From contig NC_092019.1 of NCBI RefSeq assembly GCF_042242105.1, positions 14,138,328 through 14,202,327 on the forward strand: a stretch of DNA of 64,000 bases, in the 5' to 3' direction. Origin of the DNA: Pempheris klunzingeri. Lineage: Eukaryota > Chordata > Actinopteri > Acropomatiformes > Pempheridae. Shown here one piece after another: positions 1 to 12,500 of this stretch (within the stretch, counting starts at the first letter, position 1; each line of letters begins with the position of its first letter). The translations under genes were made by a program, and so were the position numbers. Below the pieces are notes generated by a model. It saw only the letters and a list, made by a program, of their open reading frames with translations, searched no databases and was not told the origin of the DNA.

Positions 1-879
1 AAGCTCATGAAGTCGTTACTGCTGGGAACACAGGGATCAATAGAGTTCTGGCTCTTTGTCAGCCTAGCTATTGTGCTAAAAAGAAATCTAGGGTTGCTTT
101 TTTTTTTCTTCTAAATATAACATCAGCAGTTCAAACTCAAAAAGAACAGACAGAAGGATTATTACTGCATAGACTTATTTCATCACAAATGTCAATAATG
201 CTCTCAATGTCACCCTGTGTGGATAAAATATGCCTATGTAAACAAGTTCAGATGCACTTGGGCTTAACACTCTGAAGAGTTTACATACTGCGCTCCTATT
301 CCTAATATAAGTGTGTATTTATTGATGCACGTTGCTTCTTTTAAAGCCTGCTTGTAGTTGAAGAGTGAGTCACTAGAGGGCCATATTTTACCATAATATG
401 GATTTACAGGTCACATGACCAGAAACACACTCATTTAAAACCCACCAAACCTGCAGTTTACCTGCATGTGTAGTGAGGGAATATGGCACGGATCAATCAC
501 TTTCTTCCAAATAGCTTCTGTAGCACAGTCCAATTATTTTGTTGCCAAATTATCCACTATGGGTGCAAACTGAAATAAAATTTAAAAAAAATTAAAAAAT
601 CATTTAAAAAAGCTGGAAAAGTTGGACTCTTGTTTAAATCAATTTAGGCATTTATGCTACAAAAGTGGGACCACAAGGCCAGGAGGCAAAAGCAGAGCTG
701 ATGCTTATGTGTACACTGTGTCCTGCTGTATACAGCCTTACTGCCAGACTGTTTATAGCTTTGTGTACATGGTGTTTACTGAGTTTAGAAGCAGATGGCA
801 GGCCTAAGTAGTGTTTATACAATATGTTTTGTTTTGGAAGATTTCACATTTATTCACTTAATTCTTGAACCCTTAGCTT

Positions 880-1015
880 TTGAATTCCTGAATCGTTGGG
901 TCTCTCTCTTAATTAAGGAGTTTAGTCAAGACCTGCTCTTTAAGGACCGCGTCTTGAGATCACACTGTTATGAATTGTCGCTATATAAATAAAGATTGAT
1001 TGATTGATTGAGTGA
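880..1015 (+). repeat. Dispersed repeat A, copy 1 (ends in GATT microsatellite)
   Basis: This copy reads from TTTTGAATTCCTGAATC through TTAATTAAGGAGTTTAG, AGACCTGCTCTTTA and CTATATAAATAAAGATTGATT. The same order of blocks occurs in reverse complement at 32840-33081. The 3' tail of short GATT repeats is typical of a retroposed element. I recognise the family as common in teleosts but cannot name it. Confidence 0.75.
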
Positions 1016-2100
1016 AATTAGGATGTGACAGATGCCAATCTGTATCTCATGATCTCTGACGTCGTCAGCTAGTCATATTTGCACAAACTCTTTTCAAGAG
1101 GTTAATTAGTTTTGTATCGTGGTTTTAGTGAGAACATGGCCCTCCCAGTGACTCTGTCCGGAGAAAGTCTTCCTCCTGATTCAATACTGCTATTGATACA
1201 TGTTATCACCAGTGGCTCCACTAATCAGATCGGCAATATATCCACGGGCCTTTAGGGAGAAAACAATCCCTTGTCCCACATAGACGGTAACAGTGTCCCA
1301 CTTAAACAAGCCAATTTAAGTCAATAACGCTATGCCAAAGAGATGCTGTGGAGCTGGCCGCACTAGCATTTAATCCAACATCCAACACAGATCTGTGATT
1401 TGCTCTCCTGCCATGATTAGAAAACAGCACAGCAGCAGAATAGTCCCTTAGCAATAAAGTCTACCGTCATCTAAAGCGACACTTATCACCTTTAGGATTA
1501 GCACCGGTAAAGTTTCATTGAAGCCGTTGCACCAAATAAACAGTCAAAGGAGGACAGACGGTGCTGTGCTCCTACCTGCCTGCCTACCTGAGCAGGACTG
1601 TCATTACTCTGAACAATATGCATGGGAAACACTTACACTACAACATATTTAAAGAATGTTATATTTGCCTTGTTCCAGTAAAATCGCCGAGCAAACGCCA
1701 CTTTCCACTAACCATCCGTCACAGCAGCCTCCTGTCACTGAAAGCGGCCACACCCTTAATTAGGCATAACTTTAAGCCATGACATTATTGAAACGGGTGA
1801 GCTAAATAAAAATTCACCCCTCGTACAACTTTTATGAATTAAAAAATTAAGTATAGAGGCCATGACTGTGGGGGTCTATGGGGATTGACTCCCTTGTGAA
1901 ACCGGCCTCAAGCGGCGAGTCCAGGAATTGCAGTTATTGGCACTTCCGCATTGGCTTAATTTTCCGGTGTCGAGTAAAACATTGTAAACATACAACTGAT
2001 AATGATATTGCCGTATAGCGTTTTTGCTTTTTAGAGCACGGAAAATAGTTGAAGTTGTTGTGTGTCTCCTTGCTCCAATGTTGTATTTATTAAACAACTT

Positions 2101-2213
2101 CTGATTGATCAACAGAAAGAAGCGTTCTGAGTGGCTGAAAGAAAGGGGCTCTCTGATTGGTCGAAAGTGAGAAGCTCTCTGATTGGCTGAAAGTAAGAGG
2201 CACTCTGATTGAT
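2101..2213. repeat. 26-bp minisatellite, four full copies plus a partial
   Basis: Direct repeats of a 26-base unit at 2101-2126, 2127-2152, 2153-2178 and 2179-2204, then a partial copy. The two best copies begin CTGATTGG, so each carries an inverted CCAAT box. The first copy is the most diverged. The unit boundaries were read directly from the sequence. Confidence 0.85.
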
Positions 2214-3279
2214 TGATTTCTCTTCTTTCTTTCTCTTGGCCACCAATGCTTAATGCATGTAATGTCTTGCTATGCAGAATAGTTAATTATATATATCAGG
2301 ATCACAGCACGAGTGCAAAGTTTAGCTGAAGCCTAATCTCTTTTATTCGTCCCACAAACAGAGAGTAGGGACACTCTTATCTTATTTAAGGGATGCAAAG
2401 CCAAAACAATTTCACTTGCATGAATTTCATATCAACAGCTGTAGACTAATGTTACCTGCACAGATGCTTTCAGCCAATAGCACATGAGAGGGCAGGACAG
2501 CGGCAGACAGCCTGTGAGCTCATCCTCTTTGGTGAATCCAGGTTGCTAATAACTGAATAAAAATGTAAAGCCTGTTAAAGAATAGCCTGTTCGAGATCAG
2601 GCTGCACTGACCGGGCTAAGCCATGTTAACTAGGTCAGTCAGAGCACAGTGCTGCTAGCTAGCGTACTGTTGGTAGAGAAGGACTGAGAAGTAAAATATA
2701 TAACTGGTGATTTGCAAATCTGGATACTCAATAAAGTAAAAACAGGTGTCCGGGTAGGACACCTGTGTGGGGTTACTGACATGACTGAAAGTGGATCAAA
2801 TTAATCTTTTCCAAGTCAAGCAGAGTGGGGGAATATTTGATTGACATGGTGTCTTCAAGTCATTTATAAACTATATTCAGTTGGATTTCTATAGGTGTTG
2901 CTTTGTATCACTATTTGACACTAAAGTGAGTGTCGTTTGTTTTCTCCCAGAAAGGAACGCGCACGTATCGCAAACTAAAGATACCGGATGCACCGACCAG
3001 ATCTATTGGTGCTGTCTTGCGACCAATGGTTGCACGCTTCTCCCTTTTTGTGCAACTTCAAGATGAGTCACTGTGCTGAAATAGAATAATAAGCAGCTGT
3101 CGCAGAAAAACCGACTAAAATGAGCCCATGTCTCGTTACAGTTATTCAAAAGAGCGCAGTATAGTCGTGCAATAATGTCCTTCCTTCGTTACGACATATC
3201 CACATTTATTATAACATGAGCACAGACAGCAATGCAATTTTCAACACAATGCGTCTCTAACACAGCGCTGTTAGCAACA

Positions 3280-3557
3280 GCCAATCATTAACACTCTTAC
3301 TGTGACGTACAGCGGGTTTGACCAATTGGGTTGCGTCTTTTTGGGAGGTGAAGTATGGTGGCGGCAATGTTATGGAGTTTCCGCTACTCCTCTGCTTCCA
3401 TGCCATCAGGTTAGGAAGCTAGCAAGAGAGCTAAGCTAGCGTCACGCAAGGCCTCCGGCAGACCAGCGGGAGAGCTACCAAGATCAAACACTGCTATTCG
3501 GAAGGAGACTTATATCCCTTTATGAATCTGCATGAGAGCTATTAAACTCCCAGAAAT
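3280..3557 (+). promoter_or_regulatory. ankrd28: ANKRD28 promoter and 5' UTR region
   Basis: Two CCAAT boxes (3281-3285 and 3322-3326) and a CRE-like TGACGTAC (3302-3309) lie 230-280 bases before the ATG. The first coding exon has only 27 coding bases, so the preceding transcribed sequence is 5' UTR. The transcription start is not visible but probably lies between about 3340 and 3420. Short upstream ORFs are present, for example 3522-3545 (8 codons including stop), which ends before the main start. Confidence 0.5.
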
Positions 3558-6500
3558 ATGGTGGTTCTCAAAATTCGAGACCAGGTAAGTGATTGTTGTG
3601 TCAAAAGCTGACCCAAGTTTAAGCTACTGTTGGCCGGCTAACGTTAGCTAGCTGCCCCGATTTCTATGTTCGCCAGCGGAATGTAATTCGAGTTTCTCCA
3701 GCTATTCTCCGAAACGGAAGCATTTTCCTCAAGCGATTACTGCGGGCACAGTACTGTTGTGTGAATCGCATTTGGAGTCATGTTTTCTGGCGATAACGAG
3801 AAGCATCACATTTACATTGAAACACATGCTCAAGCGCTTGTTGAGTTGCAGCCAGCTAATGATACTGTGTTTATTTCCAGCAATTAGCCAGAGCCTGCGT
3901 GAAATGCTAACGTTTCTAGCCGCTCAGTTGGGAAGTGACCAGTTAGCATGATGTGACTTAACAATACTAAACTGGGCTTGAGTTGTTGCTTCGTAATTAA
4001 TATATGGTTTAATAAGAGCAGATGTATCTCAGTAAGGTGGTGGAAAATGAGTATCGTAACAACCAACGCGATCTGTTGAATGTGACATTACTGTGACAAC
4101 TGAACGTTTGTGACATTTTATGTTAGCTCCCCCAGCCTGTGGGGTTTTGACCCAATTCACCTTACTGTTAAACCTAGTTTGAATGCCACCACTGTGTTGT
4201 GGAAGAGGGAATGTGCCCTCTTCAGTTTCGTGATTTCATTTTATTCTTTTCTAAAGAGGCCTTATAACATTGTTATAGTGAAGTTTCGTCCTTGATCACA
4301 AGTGTTTGTCCCCTGCTAAATACTGCTAATAGCTAAGTCGTTTTTATTTAGCTATTTAGGAAGTAGTTGTGTACTATGATACATGTATTTGCACTGAATG
4401 AATGGTGCACAAGCAGATAAACTGCTGTGTAATGGTTATGAGAAATGTATGAAGTTTCTGGCAATGTGACAGTATCAGACATGTCTCCTCTTAGTATATT
4501 ACACACCAGCCACCTACTTTTGAAAACAAGAATAGCTTCTGTTATCATTTAAGGACTGTGTGTTTTGGACATGCCTGCTATTCTTGTAGCATATGCGTGT
4601 GTTGCATTGTGTGTGTGTGCTTGAACGATCGTGTACCTGGGCTCATGTGAGCCTGTGGAGTTGCCAAAGAGCTGTCTCCATGGTGATGGTATTAACTAGG
4701 CTGGCTTGTATGAGGAGAGGAGGTGCACGGTCGTGCAGCCAGAGAAGCATAGAAAATCTCCTACACCACTCGTGCAGGACTGGAGAACTGAAAACAACAA
4801 AATGTAGATTTGTCCTTTTCTTTTCTTCGAGGGGGATACTCAGAAATCGTCCAAATGAAACAGTGTCAGACACACAAGTGCCTGCTTGTTACCCTGAATT
4901 TATCCCCAGCAACTCTAAGTACTATTGCACCCTGCAGATATTCATGGCCATTATAATAACTGAATGAGAGGATTGTATCAGGTTTTTACTGTTAGACACT
5001 TGGTCCATAGATGTTAATGGTAGTCTTTGTCTTGGTTATTCTGAATGCTTGTTGAGCATCAATCCGACTGCTGAAATGCATCATGTGGCTCAAGTTTGTA
5101 TGATGGCATGGCTTATCTTGTCCCGCTGGTTTCAGTATACTTCAGTGAGAATGATCATACTCATGCCACAGTGTGTGCACAATGGTTCACAATAGATTTT
5201 TTTCTTTTGCAAACCACAGTGCTTACAATGTTAGTCTCCTGGGTTTGTTTAATCCAGAGTTTTACTGCATACAGGACACGCAGTACAAATTATTTGTGTC
5301 AGCTAAAGGTGATAGTGCTCTGCTCCATGCTCGACTTTCCTAAAGCTTAGAGTGCTATTTGAATGGCACTACATAACAATGTGGTTGTGAGCCATTGAAA
5401 CATATTGGGAAGCAGTATGGAAAGACTAGTTGGATTCAGACATACCTAGTTCTGTTTGATATGGGTTGTTAAGTATGTGGCTCAACCTTTAGCATATAAA
5501 CTAGCGGCCTTTTTACATAATGTCGTATGAGCTACATGACTGCACATTAGCTAATTAGCTAGCTGTGCAGCCTGTGGGTTAAATGACAAATGAAGTCTTA
5601 CAATGAACAAATGTACTCTGCATGCTACATCATTTTGACTGTATGCAGGAAAGAAGTCCAGCTCATGGAAATGATTGTATGCAGATGGGTGGACTGTTTG
5701 AATAAAAGATTTGGTCAGTGCTTTGTTTTCGATTTAAACATTAGGGTTAGGATTAGGGGACTTTGTATTCCTCTCATTACTTTTTGCAGTTTTTCCACAT
5801 TTAAGACCGATAAAGACAATGCAGGATAATACAGGCTTTCATTCCGGCCAAACATTTCAGCAGGTGATCTCAAGATGCACCGTGGCACCTTTTGTAATAG
5901 GACCCAGCTGCTTCTCCATCTTATGTTTTGTTTTTTATAAATTGGGTCACACTGCTCATTCAATGGTTCTGATTGCTCACATGTGATGGAAGTGCTTCAC
6001 AGTAGCTCACCTTGCACCAGAACTGCAAAGATTCACTGAGTAATAAATTAGTTGTTAACTATTAAATTCATTAGTTCCCAATTATTTTGATAATCTAGTA
6101 CTTCGTTTGAGTCATTTTAGAAAAAAAAAAAAATAATTTTTTCTTTTTTCTGATTCCAGCCTCTTAAATGTGAATATTTTCAAGATATTTGGGAGGCTCT
6201 GGGAGACACTGATCAATCATTTTTCACCATTGTCTGACATTTTACACACCAAACAACTAATCAATTAATCAACAAAATAAGTATTTCCAAATTTCACAGT
6301 TATTACTAATGGATAAAACTTTTTAATGTGGCTGCTGCCGCTGTAAGCCCACATTGATTGCTTAGTTTGTTCTCTATACTTCGAGTCAGGGAAGAGTTAA
6401 GGTTTTTTTCTTTTTGGAGCCAGGAATGTTCCATCTGGGTCTTTAATGGGTAACCAGTTGCAGCCTCTGGAAGGGATCCCCTGCCCTCGCTGTTCTCTCC

Positions 6501-9500
6501 ATCCATGCCAGCCTCCTCCCACAGCCAGTGGAAAACTGCTTGATCAAAGCCTATCTGCTGGTGTTACGATGGATCAAATAGTGGACTGCAGCAGAGTTCA
6601 GCTGGCACGTGAGGACCCATTATCACGCTTAATTATACAGTTGGTGACTGCTGAAAGGGGGCCCTGATCTCAGCATTGTTTCCAAATCAGCTGGATAGTC
6701 ATAGGGAAGCATTGCTTGTTAACAACAACATTTCACAAGCAAACATTTGACAAAATGCGGTGTAGAAGGAAACAAGCACAGGAGTGATGACGGTCAGCTA
6801 CCTCCTTGGTGCTCGCTGTCAGGCCAGGCCATTCAACATGAACTAGAAAGTGGTAATGTTAAAATGACTCCCCATATGATTCATATCCGTCCTTTGTGGT
6901 GGGGCAAAAGTATTTTTACCGAAGTGAGTGATTTATACTAGCTGGTGGTCAAAAGTAGAAATATTTATGGATATCGTTGCAGCCTGATTGATTGAAATTA
7001 TCTCTCGAGGTTGTCTTAACGCTGAGAGTTTTTGTGGTCAACTACAGGGACTAGATGTGTGTAATAAAACACTGACACAGTGCATAACTTAAGATACCTG
7101 CACAAGGGTAAATACTGCATTAAAACTTAGATGATTTAAGTCACTCTTGGCATCTTTTTTGCTAGACATGAATATAAACACTTGTGCAAAGTGGAAATAA
7201 GATAAAGATATAATAGTGTATATACAATATAGCACAGCCTAAGGTCACAGTAGTTTTTTCCCTGTGTACACCCCTAAGAGGGGCGGGGACAACCTAACTA
7301 CTCTTTAAGAAGCCAGGGCAGGAATGGCATGATCCAGATGAGTCAGATGCAAAGAGCTTCAAGAATTTTCTCATTGGCTTCAGTTTCACTTAAGAAAACG
7401 CGTTTTTTCGTCTTTTCCACCTGTTGTCATGTTGGATGTTGTGAACCAGATCAGCTGTGGACATGGACATTGTCTCCACTGAAGATGCAGAAAGTCACTG
7501 GAAATTAGTCACACCAAAGTTCAGAATGTGTCCGGAGAAAAAGCGAAGATGGGCAGCACATGAGCTGTTTGGAACACGTTGCTGGGATTGTGATGATATT
7601 TTTCTCTGTGCTGTGGGATAGAGGTGGTTTTGCTTGCCAACAGACTGTAAACACAGAACTGAATTAGAAAGTGGCCGCTCAGCATTTGCCAGTATCAATC
7701 CTGACAGTCTGCCTCCATCATCCTCTGATTTGCGGAGTCATCATTTTGTTAAACATACATTTAAATGTCTGTACTAACCGGCCTGAGTAGTTTTTTCCTT
7801 CCTCACAACGTTAATCTTTGCTATGCTTCCTCCTGTGAGTTTTTAAAGGATCTTAAACGTAAAAATTTAAGGACGTTTTAGCAGCCTAAACATTATTGTG
7901 TGATCCCTGAACAAATGAGTCGCGTGTGTATTGTGGTGCTTGACGACGACGATCCTGAAGTCTACCTAAGGTCTAAGGTTTACAAGGTCTGAATATTTAC
8001 TGTTTTCTCAAATTAGACCTGTGCTGTCAGCATTTCAAGTCTGACAAACAAGGTCATTGCTCTGTAATAATGAAAGTCTGAGCTAGTGTTGCATGTCAGT
8101 CAGAAAAGCCTTGAAATTCAGTTGATTTTGACACAGTCTCTTCCTTTTACAGCCTGCTTTGCTGAAAGCTATTTTCAATGTGGACCCAGATGAAGTACGC
8201 TCGCTCATATTCAAAAAAGAGGATGTAAATGCACAGGTAATCCCAACAGACTCGCACTAATCTCCACATCTGCTTCCTCATATTATTGTTGTATTTTTAA
8301 AACATCCATGCAACACTGAGTTAAAAACCTCTAATGTATAATTGTCCTTGACATGCCTCATATTATTCAGTTAATAGTTGCCGACTACAAAACAGCACAT
8401 AGTTTGTTTTTATAGTTCCCACTGCACGATCTGGTTCTGCTTATTTTATTGCATTCCTCGACATTACCGCTTTGGTGGGAATGTTTGTTTCAAAATAAGG
8501 CTGGTTTGTACTTGTTTGTGTTCCACCGAAAGGCTTTTCAAGATGCTGAATTTGTGTTAAACCCACTTTTTTGCCATGAACAGTGAATGTGTGACTGCCA
8601 GCATTTAATGATTATTTCTCCATTTTAGTATTGTAAAATTAGTAAAGCAAACGTGAAGTTTTAATGTCACAGCAGGTCTGTGCTCTATTGACCTGTATTA
8701 AGTGAAGCAGGAATAAAAGATGCAAATGTTTTTTTCCCTATTTAGTCCTAGTGATGCCTTTCTGTTCTCTCATTACAGGACAATGAGAAGCGAACTCCCC
8801 TGCATGCTGCTGCCTATCTCGGAGATGCAGAAATTATAGAGCTGCTGATTCTTTCAGGTTTGTTTTTCAAAAGCGGTTTTATGTTAAGACGGTTTAGTCA
8901 ATTACAGCCAAAATGAAATTCTGTCATTCTTGTAGTTTAGAGGACTTAAAAGTCAGTGCTCAGAAATTTGAACCTTTCATTTTCAACATTAATGTGAGAT
9001 ATCCAGCAATCTATCTGAAAGTAAAATATTTTAGTAAACAAATATTGGTTTAATGTTACAATATAGAAATGACGAATGTTTCTCAAGCATCAGAAGAGAT
9101 TATATATTCATCATACCAATTTGGGAAGTATGGTTCTTCATGACACTTTCATCCTTTCGTGTCAAACAAGGAGGTCCTGACAATACTAGTTCTGGTAAAT
9201 GATCACAGATGTTTGTGATGTCTGAGAGCATTATGCCATATTTTAAAGTTGAATATCGTCTTGCATAAGCACCCAGATGGTGCATGTAGCACTCTACATG
9301 CACCATTTGCAGTTTACTCTTCTCTTTCTCAAATGGAGATGTTACAAAACAGGACATCATAACATCAAAAAGCCTGTAGTCACTTTGTGGAAATGTTGCA
9401 TTAGATGCCATGCAACTGTATGACCTTCAGCAGTCTGACAGCCTGTGTGCTCTGACTCGTAGGTGCCAGAGTAAATGCCAAAGATAACAAGTGGCTCACT

Positions 9501-12500
9501 CCTCTGCACCGGGCTGTGGCCTCCTGCAGCGAGGTATGTGAATATTCCCCTGATTCTGCATGAGACGCACGGTTGTGGCCTGCTTTACAAATCTAAACTG
9601 TGTGGAACTTAAACCTACGTCGATGACTCCATGCAGGAGGCCGTCCAGGTGTTGCTGAAACACTCGGCAGACGTAAACGCCCGAGACAAGAACTGGCAGA
9701 CGCCGCTTCACATCGCCGCAGCAAACAAGGCGGTCCGCTGCGCCGAAGCCCTCGTCCCACTGCTTAGCAATGTGAATGTCTCAGATAGGGCGGGACGAAC
9801 TGCGCTGCACCATGCAGCCTTCAGCGGTCATCTGGAGGTAACATTAAGCCTAAAATATTGTCTGATTCAGCTGTCCTGACCTGGACTTAAAGCAATGAGT
9901 GTGTTAATGCCTTTAGTATCAATTTAGTTGTGCCTTAATGGATAGAAATGGCGCCTCATTTGAATATCATTTCCTGTAGCGAAGAAATTGTGTACTAACT
10001 TGAAGGGGTTAGTGCTGACTGTTTGCCTTCACAGTCTGTCCGGTTTATATTTATGATATGATATATTTAGTATTATTGTTCCCTGTAGAGAGCATGCAGT
10101 ATGTACACAACGTTTTTGTTAGCAATCACACCAGGCTTCATATCGGGTGTGTTTACCTGGCTGTTAGTATAAGCTCCCAATCTTCTCCTCTTACTGATAG
10201 GAAGTGTTTTTGCTTGCCTCATAAATATGTAAACACAATGGACGTTGTAATATGAACCATTGCAATACATAACAACTGAACAATGGCTACATTTTTGCAA
10301 GTTATAGAAATTATAGTTGAAACGGTCTACATCCCCATGTAGCTCTGCTGACTGTCTACTCTGAACAGCTGTGCCAGCCGTACCTATTGGCCATAGCCAC
10401 GGCTGTTATGATGACTGTAAATCATGTATTATTATCTAGATGTCTACATAGACACACTGCATTAGTTGGAGATGTGTGTAGTTAGTTTCTCCTCCTTTTA
10501 GTGTTGGTTGTTCTCTCTGGCTGTGTTTTCAACTTTTCTCGTGTTTGCATGTAGTGAAAACAAAAACAACAGCAACAAAAAAAAACAAATTACAGTAAGC
10601 TATTTGTTCCTACAGTATTTGGCCTACATTCCATTTTAGACAAACATTTAAGCTGAGCCTCGGTTGTTTTTGTGTATAGTATGTTAGTATTAGTGGTTTT
10701 GATTGGGTGATGATAATCAGCCTTTTGGTCCCTTTGAGTCAGTTGCACAACTCCAAACACCAGGACAAACTCCAACTCAGAGAAGCCACAGTTCAACGAA
10801 CAATAAAGCTGCTTTCCACTGAACCAGTCATAGCTTGTTTAGAAAATAACACATTTTTAAGACGGTGTTTTTTTTCCACACGGATGCGGGCTGTCAGTCA
10901 TAAATTGTGGTCACACACTCAAAGACGCTAGGTGCACAGTCAGTGTTAGTCTAATCATGTCCCTGCATGCAAATTAATAATTGCTATTGTATACTTGCAT
11001 GCAAACAAGTTATCCTAAAATGGAAATGTCTCATCTAGGCTCATATCCAGTTCATAAAAGCTGATTAGCCTTAAACTCCATGTATACACAATGGTTGTAT
11101 GAGTTGCCCCATTGGCTGCAAGGCAGCAGAGTTAGTAGTGTTCAAGTTGCGCCCTCCCTTGGCACGTTTTCTGATTCCTCTTTTTTTTTCTCTCTGTTGT
11201 TAGATGGTTAGGCTTTTGCTCTCCAGAGGAGCAAACATCAATGCCTTTGACAAGAGGGACCGTCGTGCAATTCACTGGGCAGCCTATATGGGTAATAAAT
11301 CAACCACAATTATTTTTACATCACATTATTGATTTTCTATGTAACCATTCTCTCATTTTGTAGTCTATAAACGTCCATCTATAATTTCTCATTATTTTAA
11401 AGGCATTGAAATGATTAAAAGGTTTTAAATGTTAAAATGACTACTCATGTTCAGATGTGTACAAATGAAATGCTGGATGATATCGTGATAAGAAGATATT
11501 CATGTAATTAAACCCTTCTCTTTTTTTGTCCTCAGGGCACATAGAAGTGGTGAAACTGCTGGCATCACACGGAGCCGAGGTGGCCTGCAAAGATAAGAAA
11601 TCTTACACCCCCCTACACGCAGCAGCCTCCAGTGGAATGATCAGCATTGTCAAATACCTCCTGGACTTGGGGGTGGATGTAAGTTCCACCCACAAGCTTA
11701 TTGTCAATACATTGTAGACACAGCTAGATCTTCAGGAGAGAACAGAGCTCCAATAACACATAGCCGCCTGTCCTGATGCACTTCATATGTTTTGGACAAT
11801 GACTCGACATATTTTTATGTTGTTTAAATACCAGCTTGCCTTTATGGGAACCCTGTTTATCTTGCTGTCTAGATCAATGAGCCCAATGCATATGGCAACA
11901 CACCCCTCCATGTGGCCTGCTACAACGGGCAGGACGTGGTGGTGAACGAGCTCATCGAGTGCGGAGCCAACGTCAACCAGGTGAACGAGAAGGGCTTTGC
12001 ACCTCTTCATTTTACCGCCGCTTCACGCCATGGGGCGCTCTGCCTGGAGCTCCTAGTGTGCAACGGGGCTGATGTGAACATCAAGGTGAGTAAAAATCAG
12101 AATGTTGCCGCTCGCTATTTGAACACCGCTTACTTAAGCAGTAAGATTGTTCATTGTGATCTGGGAAAGCCGCTGCTTAATAACTGGCACGCTTTCCCAG
12201 TTACAGCTGAGTCATTGAGAAATAATCAAAGCAGTGATGCTTTTATTCTGTTAAAAAAAGTGAATACTTGTGCTAAAGGTTTAAATGGTCCTACTTGCTT
12301 GTGGATGAATCCAAGTGTTTTCTGTGTGTTGTTATTGTCATTGCACCAAAGCTTTACTGCATGTTTTTTTCAGTTGATAGATGCAATAAATGCAGTTTTG
12401 TAATGAGTCTGTTGTTTGGGGAATATACTTGACAGCTGAAAGGTATAGTGATGACCTACATTGTGATGCCGCCATGTTTTTGTTTCACTCCAGAGTAAAG

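Larger units (their letters stand above)
1..3279. other. Intergenic DNA upstream of ANKRD28
   Basis: No exon with recognisable homology on either strand. It holds a dispersed repeat fragment (about 880-1015), a 26-bp minisatellite (2101-2213), and AT-rich filler. Short ORFs look random. Confidence 0.5.

Noticed and set aside
1000-1012. GATT tandem run as a telomere-like or CRISPR-like repeat
   Set aside because: It is only the short microsatellite tail of a dispersed element, with no spacers and a unit unlike TTAGGG.
11912-12403. 163-codon plus-strand frame in ANKRD28
   Set aside because: The first part is real exon 8 (11873-12085). The rest reads through its donor GTGAGT into the intron and loses ankyrin similarity.
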